Both the position numbers and the translations under genes were made by a program. DNA of 24,798 nt from an uncultured Campylobacter sp. (lineage in GTDB: Bacteria; Campylobacterota; Campylobacteria; Campylobacterales; Campylobacteraceae), in NCBI RefSeq assembly GCF_938045405.1, contig NZ_CALIMW010000173.1, forward strand, positions 1-24,798. Reading direction: 5' to 3'. Shown here in pieces: positions 1 through 8,336 of the stretch; the stretch's first letter is position 1, and each line of letters begins with the position of its first letter. The notes under the pieces were generated by a model. The model had not been told where the DNA came from. It searched no databases and saw nothing but the letters and a program-made list of their open reading frames with translations.

Positions 1-1
1 C

Positions 2-2848
2 CGCCTAGACCGCAGATCAAACATCAACGCGCTTAAAAACCGCCTAATTTCGCAGTTGCGAGAGGGCGGCGTGATCTCGCAGAGCGAGTATGAACGCGCC
101 ATCGCAGAGCCCTTCTCGCCCAGACGCTACGCAGCGCCCAATTATGCGCCGCATTACGCGCTGTTAGCGTTTAACAATTATAAAATGCAGAATTTTACCG
201 CCAAAGATGACGTAAATTTCACTCAAAATTTAGAGCAGGGCGGCACGCCCGGCGCGACGACAGGGCAAGCAAGCTCGGCTGCACGCAGAGCCGCGGCGGT
301 AGAGTCAAATTTTTCGGGCGCGGCGAGTGCAGAATTAAGCTTTACGGATACGACAAGAGCCGCGCCGAATCTATCCGGCTCCGTGAGTGCGCAGGTGGGA
401 GCGGATTCGAAAGAAATGAATTCCAAAGAGGCGGATTTTAAAACAGATGCGCCGGAGAGTTCAAATTTAAGCGAACGAACGAGCTTAAATTTAAACGAGC
501 GGCAAGATGCTGCGTATTCGCCGCAGAATTTTAGCGCAGATGCAAATTCAAATAAACGACAAACCGAGTATTCGCCGCAAAATCCGAATGCGGATATGAA
601 TTTAAACAAGCGGCAGAATGTCACCGGTGCTGCACATCCGTACCAAGACCCGCAAAATTCGCAAAAGCTAAATTTAAACAATCGGCAAGATACGGCGCAT
701 TCGCCGCAAAATTTTAGCGCAGATGCAAACTCTGGCGAGCGGTCGCGTGTAAATTTTATTTCGCAGACAAATTCCGCTTCGGATGTTAGTATGCAGACGG
801 GTTTCGCTTCGTCGAACGCTAATGCTCAGACAGATTCTACTTCAGACGCTAAAATGCAGACGTCTTCTGCTGCAAGCGCCGAATCGCAGGCAAATTCCGC
901 CCCCAACGCCAAGGTGCCGCAAAATTTCGCTTTAGCCGCCCAAGCGCAGATAAATTCCTATCCGAACGCCAAAACGCAGGAAAAATCCGCAAACTCTAAA
1001 GGGGGCGCGCAGTCTAAAGAGCAAACTGCGCTAGAGCAGGAGCTTGCGCGTCTAAACGAGGGTAAAATTTATTCGAGCTTGGATCTTAAAACCCAGATCG
1101 CGCTTGAGGGCTTTTTGAGAAGCGAGATCCTCGCCCTGCGCGATAAGGGCGTTAGAAACGGCGCTGCGGTGCTGATCGACAACGAAAGTATGAGCGTGAT
1201 CGCCTACGTCGGCAGCCACGATTTTAGCGCTAATGAGGGGCAAAACGACGGCGTGCGCTCGCAAAAAAACGTAGGCTCGACGCTCAAACCCTTCATCTAC
1301 GCCAAGGCCCTTGAGCACGGGCTCATCACCCCTTCAAAGAAGCTGATCGACGCGCCGATAACCTTCGCGGGCTACGTTCCTCGCAACTACAATCAGGGCT
1401 TTTTGGGCGCGGTGAGTGCGACCGACGCGCTAAGTCTGAGCCTAAACATCCCTGCGGTAAAGCTAAATTTGATGCTGGGTGACGACGGGCTGTATGAAAT
1501 GCTATCAAATGTGCATCTGGCGGAGTTTAGCAAGGATTATTACGGCGCAGGTATCGCGCTGGGCAGCATTTCGATGAGCCTAATGGATCTTGCTCGCCTT
1601 TACAGCGCGTTTGCAAACGGCGGAAAGCTACGAAAGCTCGAAATAGCGGGCGTAAAGATCGGCGACGATGCTAAAATTTTAACCCCGCAGAGCGCCTACA
1701 TCGTAACGCAGATGCTAAGAAACGCGCCGCGCTCCTACCTCGGCTCGGTGTGGCAAAATACCCTAAACGCGCCGCCGCTGATGTTTAAAACGGGCACGAG
1801 TGCCGATGCACGTGATCTCTATACCGTCGCGCTCACGCCGAAATTTACTCTCGGCGTCTGGCTGGGAAATTTCGACGGCTCCAAGACTAGGGATCTTAGC
1901 GGCGGCGTGAGTGCTGCAAAAGTGGCGTTTAATATGTTTGCCTTCCTCGATAAATCGGGCATGCTGGGCGAGGCGGAGTTTGCGCGTCCCGCGGGCGTGA
2001 GCTTTCGGCGAGTATGCACTGACGCGTACCGCGAAAAGGAGTGCGCTCAAAGCGCCGAGGATCTTACGATCGATGGAGTTGAGCCCAACGAGGAGTGCGA
2101 AATTTACGGCACGAGCGAGCTTTTTTATCTGCTAAAACACGGCCTAGTCGATCCGCAAAAGGTGCGCGAAGGAAGGTGTACGGCTAAATTTGCCGCCGTA
2201 AAGCCCGTGCTAAACGACATTAACGCCAAAACCTACGAGACCGGCGCGGACGGCACGCTGCGGCTAAAGGTGCAGTGCACGGCGGTTTTCGGCGAGCGGG
2301 TATATATCAGGCTAAACGGCGGTTCACGGGAGTTTATAGCGCTAAATTCCACCGCGTTTGCAGGGGAGAATTCCACGGATTTGGATTCCAAGCATTCTAG
2401 CACGGCGCAGCAAGATAATTTAAAGCAAAATTTTACAGCACAAAATTCTATGCGACAAAATTTAGCGCCACAGAATTTAAAATCACAAAATCTTACGAAG
2501 AAAAATTCTGCGGGATGGAATTTTATAGCTGAAAATCCAGCCACACAGAATTTGGCGTCGCAAAATTCTATCTTGCAAAATTCTACAGAGCAAAATTCGG
2601 GAGCTCAAAATTTCACAGCGAAAAATTTCGCGGATCAAAATTCCTCGCAGCAAAATTTTGTGGCACGCGATTTCACCACACAAAGCTTAGCGCCTATAAA
2701 TTCTAAAGTTAAAACGGGAGAATATTTTGCGCGCACTAACGGCGAGGCTTTTACGCTAAGTCTTGGAGCAGGGGATTTCGAGCTTGGCTGCTTGGACGAA
2801 AATGCAAATTTCGCTAAAGCAAATTTTAGAGTAAATGAAAGAAAATAA
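2..2848 (+). CDS. pbpC: Penicillin-binding protein 1C, 3' part (5' end outside window)
   Basis: Bifunctional peptidoglycan glycosyltransferase/transpeptidase of the PBP1C class, acting on the periplasmic face of the inner membrane. The frame is open from base 2, so the gene is truncated by the window edge; the TTG at 56 is internal. The first residues match the end of the glycosyltransferase domain and its linker (ALKNRL, GVIS, RRYAAPNYAPHYA). The transpeptidase follows: SLDLKTQ near 1075, the nucleophile motif STLK (Ser codon 1277-1279), SLN near 1435-1445 and KTGTS near 1790. A BiPBP_C-like C-terminal domain ends the protein. Two low-complexity inserts are unusual: about 285 residues (nt ~190-1040) between linker and transpeptidase, and about 120 residues (nt ~2345-2715) within the C-terminal domain. 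Without them the size would match ordinary PBP1C. The alpha-2-macroglobulin gene starts 47 bp downstream, the usual pbpC-yfhM pairing. Confidence 0.9.
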   Translation, partial: RLDRRSNINALKNRLISQLREGGVISQSEYERAIAEPFSPRRYAAPNYAPHYALLAFNNYKMQNFTAKDDVNFTQNLEQGGTPGATTGQASSAARRAAAVESNFSGAASAELSFTDTTRAAPNLSGSVSAQVGADSKEMNSKEADFKTDAPESSNLSERTSLNLNERQDAAYSPQNFSADANSNKRQTEYSPQNPNADMNLNKRQNVTGAAHPYQDPQNSQKLNLNNRQDTAHSPQNFSADANSGERSRVNFISQTNSASDVSMQTGFASSNANAQTDSTSDAKMQTSSAASAESQANSAPNAKVPQNFALAAQAQINSYPNAKTQEKSANSKGGAQSKEQTALEQELARLNEGKIYSSLDLKTQIALEGFLRSEILALRDKGVRNGAAVLIDNESMSVIAYVGSHDFSANEGQNDGVRSQKNVGSTLKPFIYAKALEHGLITPSKKLIDAPITFAGYVPRNYNQGFLGAVSATDALSLSLNIPAVKLNLMLGDDGLYEMLSNVHLAEFSKDYYGAGIALGSISMSLMDLARLYSAFANGGKLRKLEIAGVKIGDDAKILTPQSAYIVTQMLRNAPRSYLGSVWQNTLNAPPLMFKTGTSADARDLYTVALTPKFTLGVWLGNFDGSKTRDLSGGVSAAKVAFNMFAFLDKSGMLGEAEFARPAGVSFRRVCTDAYREKECAQSAEDLTIDGVEPNEECEIYGTSELFYLLKHGLVDPQKVREGRCTAKFAAVKPVLNDINAKTYETGADGTLRLKVQCTAVFGERVYIRLNGGSREFIALNSTAFAGENSTDLDSKHSSTAQQDNLKQNFTAQNSMRQNLAPQNLKSQNLTKKNSAGWNFIAENPATQNLASQNSILQNSTEQNSGAQNFTAKNFADQNSSQQNFVARDFTTQSLAPINSKVKTGEYFARTNGEAFTLSLGAGDFELGCLDENANFAKANFRVNERK
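487..740 (+). repeat. Imperfect coding tandem repeats in pbpC insert 1
   Basis: Four degenerate repeat copies start near 500, 557, 611 and 683 (spacing 57, 54 and 72 bp). They encode variants of an RQDAAYSPQNFSADANS-like segment. The first and last copies are nearly identical over about 45 bp (around 500-549 and 683-732, offset 183 bp), differing mainly at third positions. All length changes are multiples of three, so the reading frame is kept. This indicates expansion by repeat recombination within the linker insert of PBP1C. Confidence 0.75.
2411..2710 (+). repeat. Twenty phased 15-bp repeats (pentapeptide QN[FSL]xx) in pbpC insert 2
   Basis: Exactly twenty consecutive 15-bp units without a single indel, from CAAGATAATTTAAAG (2411) to ATAAATTCTAAAGTT (2696-2710). 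The first seven bases are conserved (about CAAAATT) and the last eight vary. The translation is a run of pentapeptides such as QNFTA, QNSMR, QNLAP, QNLKS and QNLTK. Fifteen of the twenty units contain the hexamer RAATTY (AAATTT, AAATTC or GAATTT). The array sits inside the C-terminal domain of PBP1C and keeps the frame. Confidence 0.9.
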
Positions 2849-2895
2849 AAGGTTAATTTGTATATAATTTCGTAAAATTTTTGCAAAGGAATTTT

Positions 2896-5800
2896 ATGAA
2901 GACAAAACTACTAAGCGCAGCGCTATTTTGCGCTTTGGCTAGCTTTGCCGCGGGCGTAGAGATCAAATACGCTAGCGGGGCTTACGAGATTAGCGGGGTG
3001 GACGGCAGTGGATTTAGTGTCACGCAAAAGCAGATCTTAAAATGCACTCCCAAAATCACGGGCACCTACGAAAGCGTGAGCGAGAGCTCAATCAGGCTCT
3101 ATCCTAAGCCGATGCTTAGCGCCGGGGTTAATTATTCGTGCGAGGCGCGCGGGGTGCGCTTTGAGTTTGAGACAGAGCCTTTTAGCACCGAGCATATCGC
3201 GCTTCTGCGTCCGGGGTTAGTGGCAATTAAATTTAACGATGCGGTTAGCAAGGACGCGCTACAGCAAGCGACTAGAATTTACCGCGCGCAGAATTTAGCC
3301 CAAAACGACATATCCTACGAGCTTAGCTCGCACGATGATAGGAATTTTTTATTTAGCTTCGATCCTAAGGCGCAAAACGTCGTATTGCAAATAGAATCCC
3401 TCACCTCAAAAGCGGGCGCAAAGCTGCAAAATCCGGTGGAGCTGCGCACGGACGAGGAGCCTTTTAACGACAGCATTAACGCTTCAAATTTAAGCGGCGT
3501 GCAGATCCGCCCTGCGGCTCTAAAAGACGGCTCGCTCGCAGCTAGAGTGTGTTTTCCTAACTATATGGACGAGCTGTCCGCCAAATACGTAAGAATCGCA
3601 GGCGTGAGTAAATTTAGCCTCACTCAGCCGCGATATTATTATTACGACGAAGATGAGGAGGGCGGCGAAAGCGACGATCCTTCATGCTACTACTATGCAG
3701 ATATAGTAAGCGACGAGTTTATGCCGAATAAAAGCTACGAGATTAGGCTGCTAAAGGGCTTCGGAGATAGCTCATATATTTTGCGTGACGAGATCAAGCA
3801 GAGCGTAAAAATGGGCGACAGGCTGCCTTTCGTAGCCTTTAGCGACGAGAAAAATTTTATCCCGAAATCCGCTTCGTTGGCATTTAAAAGCTCAAACGTA
3901 AATGAGGTTAAAATTTCGATTGCCAAAGTCCCTGAGCAAAATTTTAGGTATTTTTTAAACTTTGAAAGCAACGAAGATAGTGTAGGTGGGTTAGCTAGCG
4001 AGATCGCGGTTAAGAGCTTTGATATAGGAGGCGCTAAAAACGCCGTTGCGGAGCATAAAATCGCGATGGATTTTAAAGGCTATGAGGATGGAATTTATAA
4101 AATCACGGCGTTTTACAAAGTGGGCGAAAAGATGCAAGAGGTTTCGCGCGTAGCCTATCTTAGCGACATTACGGCTCAAGTGGTGCTGCTTGAGCGCGGT
4201 GCGCTAATTTATACTTCTAGGCTTAGTAATGGCGAGGAGCTAAGTAGAGCGAAGGTTAAAATTTACAGTGATAAAAACGAGCTAATCGCGGAGGATAAAA
4301 CGGACGGAGATGGAATTTTAAGATTAGAAAATATGGAAATTCTAGCCAAAAATCCGCGCTCTATCGAGATTAGCAAAGGCGATGAGCATGCGTTCGTGCT
4401 GTTTAATAACGCCGTAGCAAGCGTAGAGAAAACGATTACTGCAAAGCGTCCGTTCGTTTATCTCGCAAGCGAGCTGATAAGCCCGAATGAGCGGCTTTTA
4501 GGCACGATCGTGATGAAAAATCGCGATTTTAGCTCTTTAAAAAATACGCCGATTAAATTTAAAATTTACGATCCTAGCGGCACTGTGGTCATCACGCGCG
4601 CGCAAAACACCGATGAGTTCGGCAGCGTTAAAATAGACGAGCTGATGGGCGAGAAAAGCGGCACTTACCGCCTGGATCTCATCTATGAGGATAAAATCAT
4701 CGCTTCTAAAAACTTCAGCGTAGAAAATTTCGTCCCAAACCGCATTAAAAATGAAATTCTCACTGCCAAAGATGAATACGGCGCAGATGAGATCATAACT
4801 TTAAAGCTAAGCTCAAACTATCTTGCAGGCGCGCCGGCTGGAGATTTGAAAGGCTCGCTGGAAGCAAACGCCTATGAAAAAGAGCTAAAAATTAAAGGCT
4901 ACGAGGGCTTTTCGTTTCTAAACGATCGCTTAAAGAAAAAGGGCGCTACGCAGCTTCGCAGGGCGGAATTTACACTAAGCTCCGCTGGTAAAAAAGAGCT
5001 TGCACTCTCGCCGGCAGCAGCTGATCTAAATGTCTCTAACGCCATAAATATTCTACTAAATTTCAGCGTAACCGAGGAGGGCAAAAACGTAAGCGCGTAT
5101 CGCAGCCTGAGCTATCTGCCTTATGATCGTATCATAGGAATTCGCGCGAGCAAGGATTTCATATCAAGCGGCGATAGCGTAAAATTCGGCTTTGCACTAC
5201 TAGATTCCAAAACTAAAACCGACGTCAAAGGCAAGATCGACGTTGAAATTTACCGCGACGATTTTACTTACGTTTATGACGGCAACAGATACGTCGAGCA
5301 AGAAAGCTTTAATCTCGTAAGCGCCGTTAGCACCGATGCGCGCGAGTTTGAGTACAAATTCCAAAACGGCGGCAATTATCTAATCGTCGCAAACGATTAC
5401 TCAAGCGGCGCAAGTGCTGGCGTGCGCGTGGACGTAAGCGGCTGGGGATATTATGGACGGGTAAACGCTAAAGATGTTCAAAGCGCTAAAATCAAGCTCG
5501 CAAGCGACAAGGTTAAAGCCGGAGATAAAATTAAAGGCGTCATCAATTCGCCGGTAGAAAGCGGCGTGCTAAATATCTCGCTCGTAGGAGAGCAGGTTTA
5601 CGACTATAAAATTCTATCCATAAAAGGCGGTAGCGCGGAATTTGAGCTTAGTGTGCCGGAGAATTTCGTCGGAGGACACATCAACGCTGTAATCGCGCGC
5701 GCCGCGACACCCGCTGCAATGCCGCTTAGAGCCTATGCAAACGTGCCGGTGGCGCTAGATGCGAGCTCGCACAAGGCTGGCGTGCAAATCCTAGCCGAGA

Positions 5801-8061
5801 AAAGCTACAAAAACGGGCAAAATGCGCAGATCAGCGTAAAAAGCGAGCCAAATTCAAAAGTCATACTCTATGCAGTCGATCTTGGAATTTTAGATATCGT
5901 CTCACAAGAGGAGCTTGATGCATTTAAGGCGTTTGACGTTAGCGCGTATTTTGCGCTGCGGTACTTTGACATTTACGATGATCTTAGCGTGTATCAAACT
6001 ACTGCTAAAGAGCTAAGCTTCGGCGGCGACGGCGTGATGGCGAAAGCTAAACGAAATTTAAGCCCGGTCGAAAACAAAAAGCAGAAAAAATTTATCAAAA
6101 TGCTAATCGCAAAAGCGGACGCGAACGGCGAGGTGAAATTTGAGCTTGCGATGCCGAAAAATTTCAACTCCACGATTCGACTAAGTGCCATGGCTATCGG
6201 AGAGGCGGCTACGATCGGCTCGGCAAACGTCGAAGCTAAGGTTCGAGACGACGTGATCATAAAGCCCGCTGATCTAACCTACATGGTACGCGGCGATGAA
6301 ATTTCCGTGCCGCTAACGCTCATCAACACCACCGATAAGGAGCAAAAGGCGGTCTTGAAAATCAGCTCATCTCCTTCGGTTGCTATAAGCGGCGGTGAGG
6401 CAAATTTCACACTTAAACCGCTTGAGGTCAAGCATACGAACTTCACCGCAAGCGCGCTTGATATTGCGGATGCGAACATTAAATTTGATCTTGACGCAAA
6501 CGGGCAGAAATTTAGCAACGATGTAGAATTTGACATAATCAGCCAGTTCCCGCGCTCGAAGCTATTTCACGTAAGCTACGGCGATAAGCCGGTAACGCTC
6601 AAAATCGATCCGAGCTATAAAGAAATTTATACTCACATCAGCGCTACGCCTAATGCTTTTAGCCTAGCGGACGAGCTATATCTCTATCCTTACGGTTGCA
6701 CCGAGCAGCTTACTTCAAAGATGGTAGCGGTTGATTATGTCGCACGCAAAGACTCCAATAAAACCTTAACCAACCGCGTAAACGAGTATGCAAGTAGAAT
6801 TCTATCTCGCCTCAAACCTAGCGGCAGTTTCGGCTACTGGAGTGCTCACGGCGTTACTAATTACTACGCTTCGATTTACGCAAGCGACGTTTTACTAGAG
6901 CTTGACGCGCGCTATAAATTCCTTAGCAACAAGCAAAGATCGCTGATATTTAGCGCCTTAAAATCAGACTACGAAGATCAAGCGACGCTTCGAATATACG
7001 CGGATTTCGTGCTAGATCAATACGGCAAGCTGGATGACGATGAGATAAATTTCATTTACGACAACGGCCTTTATGACAACTCGCCGATGGCTCGCATCGC
7101 TATGGCTGCGATACTTAAAAAGCACAATATGACGACCGAGTTTAACTTTATGCGTGAAAAAATAAACCAAATGGATTATGACTACGCCGAAGACGGGGCG
7201 GGCTTGACGTTTGCTAGCGACATAAGAGACGCCGCCTTTAAGCTCTACGCATTCGGCAAGGCAGGTATCAAAGACGATAGCACAAGCAAGGCGGCTATCG
7301 CGCTCGTACGAAACCTAAAAGATGCAGACAATACGCAGGAGCGAGCGAGCGTCATACGCGGATTTGATGCGTATTTTAAAGATGCGAAAAAAGATATTAA
7401 CTTTGCTTTGAAATACGACGGCGAGACGAAAAATTTCAATTCGCCGCTGGATACCAAACTCGCGATTAAAGACGGCTCGATAGAATTTACGCCGATGAGT
7501 GGCAACGGCGAGCTGTTTTTTACGGTGCTGGGATTTGGATATGAAAGCGCTGCGGTCAAACATAGCCCGCTTAGCATAAATAGACCGTTTGATAACGACC
7601 GAGATAAGAAGGTTGAAATTTATCGCGAGTTTCTCGATGCTCACGGCAACATCGTCGATCTAAACAAACTCAAAGTAGGGCAGAAAATTTACTCTAAGAT
7701 CAGCTGGCGAGCGAATCATTATCTGTATAATTTCGCAATCGACGAGGCGATGCCTAGCTGCTTTGAGGCGGTCAATGAGCGCCTAGGCTCGGCCGCACAG
7801 GCTCGCCCGGAGGGCTTTGTAGATAGCGTAGCGATCGAGCATACGGAGTATCTGTACGACCGAGTACTTCGCTTCCCAAAAAGCGGCTATTTCTATTATG
7901 ATCCGCGAGATGGAGAGAATAGCAGCGGCGTTATCTATACTCCGATAAACGTGATTATGTCGGGCTCGTGCGCGCTTCCTGCGATCTCCATCGAGGATAT
8001 GCAATACGAGCAGGTAAATAACTACGATCTGCAAACGCTTAAATTTAAAGTCGCTCGCTAA
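2896..8061 (+). CDS. yfhM: Bacterial alpha-2-macroglobulin (YfhM-type) with thioester
   Basis: Large periplasmic protease-trapping protein of the bacterial alpha-2-macroglobulin family, thought to protect the envelope and to act with PBP1C in repair. I chose the ATG at 2896 because CAAAGGA lies just upstream (2884-2890) and it opens a signal peptide (MKTKLLSAALFCALASFAAG); this gives 1721 residues, within the family range. The thioester motif is present as YGCTEQL (Cys codon 6697-6699, residue ~1268), a CTEQ variant of the common CLEQ. It lies ahead of a helical thioester domain and a C-terminal receptor-like domain with many Tyr residues. Repeated MG-type beta domains fill the N-terminal half. 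The signal peptide has no convincing lipobox, unlike E. coli YfhM, so it may be soluble in the periplasm. It follows pbpC in the same direction and is probably co-transcribed. Confidence 0.92.
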   Translation: MKTKLLSAALFCALASFAAGVEIKYASGAYEISGVDGSGFSVTQKQILKCTPKITGTYESVSESSIRLYPKPMLSAGVNYSCEARGVRFEFETEPFSTEHIALLRPGLVAIKFNDAVSKDALQQATRIYRAQNLAQNDISYELSSHDDRNFLFSFDPKAQNVVLQIESLTSKAGAKLQNPVELRTDEEPFNDSINASNLSGVQIRPAALKDGSLAARVCFPNYMDELSAKYVRIAGVSKFSLTQPRYYYYDEDEEGGESDDPSCYYYADIVSDEFMPNKSYEIRLLKGFGDSSYILRDEIKQSVKMGDRLPFVAFSDEKNFIPKSASLAFKSSNVNEVKISIAKVPEQNFRYFLNFESNEDSVGGLASEIAVKSFDIGGAKNAVAEHKIAMDFKGYEDGIYKITAFYKVGEKMQEVSRVAYLSDITAQVVLLERGALIYTSRLSNGEELSRAKVKIYSDKNELIAEDKTDGDGILRLENMEILAKNPRSIEISKGDEHAFVLFNNAVASVEKTITAKRPFVYLASELISPNERLLGTIVMKNRDFSSLKNTPIKFKIYDPSGTVVITRAQNTDEFGSVKIDELMGEKSGTYRLDLIYEDKIIASKNFSVENFVPNRIKNEILTAKDEYGADEIITLKLSSNYLAGAPAGDLKGSLEANAYEKELKIKGYEGFSFLNDRLKKKGATQLRRAEFTLSSAGKKELALSPAAADLNVSNAINILLNFSVTEEGKNVSAYRSLSYLPYDRIIGIRASKDFISSGDSVKFGFALLDSKTKTDVKGKIDVEIYRDDFTYVYDGNRYVEQESFNLVSAVSTDAREFEYKFQNGGNYLIVANDYSSGASAGVRVDVSGWGYYGRVNAKDVQSAKIKLASDKVKAGDKIKGVINSPVESGVLNISLVGEQVYDYKILSIKGGSAEFELSVPENFVGGHINAVIARAATPAAMPLRAYANVPVALDASSHKAGVQILAEKSYKNGQNAQISVKSEPNSKVILYAVDLGILDIVSQEELDAFKAFDVSAYFALRYFDIYDDLSVYQTTAKELSFGGDGVMAKAKRNLSPVENKKQKKFIKMLIAKADANGEVKFELAMPKNFNSTIRLSAMAIGEAATIGSANVEAKVRDDVIIKPADLTYMVRGDEISVPLTLINTTDKEQKAVLKISSSPSVAISGGEANFTLKPLEVKHTNFTASALDIADANIKFDLDANGQKFSNDVEFDIISQFPRSKLFHVSYGDKPVTLKIDPSYKEIYTHISATPNAFSLADELYLYPYGCTEQLTSKMVAVDYVARKDSNKTLTNRVNEYASRILSRLKPSGSFGYWSAHGVTNYYASIYASDVLLELDARYKFLSNKQRSLIFSALKSDYEDQATLRIYADFVLDQYGKLDDDEINFIYDNGLYDNSPMARIAMAAILKKHNMTTEFNFMREKINQMDYDYAEDGAGLTFASDIRDAAFKLYAFGKAGIKDDSTSKAAIALVRNLKDADNTQERASVIRGFDAYFKDAKKDINFALKYDGETKNFNSPLDTKLAIKDGSIEFTPMSGNGELFFTVLGFGYESAAVKHSPLSINRPFDNDRDKKVEIYREFLDAHGNIVDLNKLKVGQKIYSKISWRANHYLYNFAIDEAMPSCFEAVNERLGSAAQARPEGFVDSVAIEHTEYLYDRVLRFPKSGYFYYDPRDGENSSGVIYTPINVIMSGSCALPAISIEDMQYEQVNNYDLQTLKFKVAR

Positions 8062-8079
8062 GGCGTAGCGGCTTTAAAG

Positions 8080-8128
8080 CTCGGCGCGGATTTTGCATTA
8101 ATTACAATTTTCGCGCCGAGTGCGCTTT
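8080..8128 (+). terminator. Candidate terminator hairpin after yfhM
   Basis: A perfect 9-bp GC-rich inverted repeat, CTCGGCGCG (8080-8088) with CGCGCCGAG (8112-8120), starts 19 bases after the yfhM stop. The 23-nt loop is long and only a short T run (CTTTT) follows, so termination efficiency is uncertain. Confidence 0.5.
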
Positions 8129-8254
8129 TGCGTTCACAAGCATTTTGCAAACGAGCGCCTGATAAAATTTTAAAATTTCAATTCCGCTCGCCCGCCGAAT
8201 TTCAAAATTTTATATCAATGCCTATATTATTTCATAGCTTTTTACTATCTATTT

Positions 8255-8298
8255 ATAACGTTATTCTATTTGACTTACCTTTAAATTCGAGTTATCAT
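8255..8298 (+). promoter_or_regulatory. Sigma-70 promoter of the first Tat flavoprotein, with upstream palindrome
   Basis: TTGACT (8270-8275), a 17-bp spacer and TATCAT (8293-8298) form a near-consensus housekeeping promoter 39 bp before the start codon at 8337. A 10-bp palindrome, ATAACGTTAT (8255-8264), sits directly upstream of the -35 and is a possible activator site. The 11-mer TATTTGACTTA around the -35 (8267-8277) recurs exactly at the mfrA promoter. Confidence 0.6.
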
Positions 8299-8336
8299 TT
8301 CTTTTAAATATACACTTTTAATTAAAGGAGTTGCAA

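Noticed and set aside
223..681. Open frame of 152 codons on the minus strand within pbpC
   Set aside because: It is a mirror of the low-complexity repeat region (Phe/Cys-rich text opposite Gln/Asn repeats), with no ribosome-binding site and no recognisable domain. The same holds for the other antisense frames within yfhM, the flavoprotein genes, the kinase gene and mfrA/mfrB.
487..740. Possible CRISPR array
   Set aside because: The repeats are degenerate, in frame within a coding sequence and without uniform spacers. No cas genes or palindromic repeat units are present in the window.
2411..2710. Reading the pbpC pentapeptides as a pentapeptide-repeat beta-helix
   Set aside because: The N and L/F positions look like A(D/N)LXX repeats, but the i-2 position is Gln/Lys/Glu instead of a small residue, and Ser is frequent at the central position. 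The right-handed quadrilateral helix is therefore unlikely.
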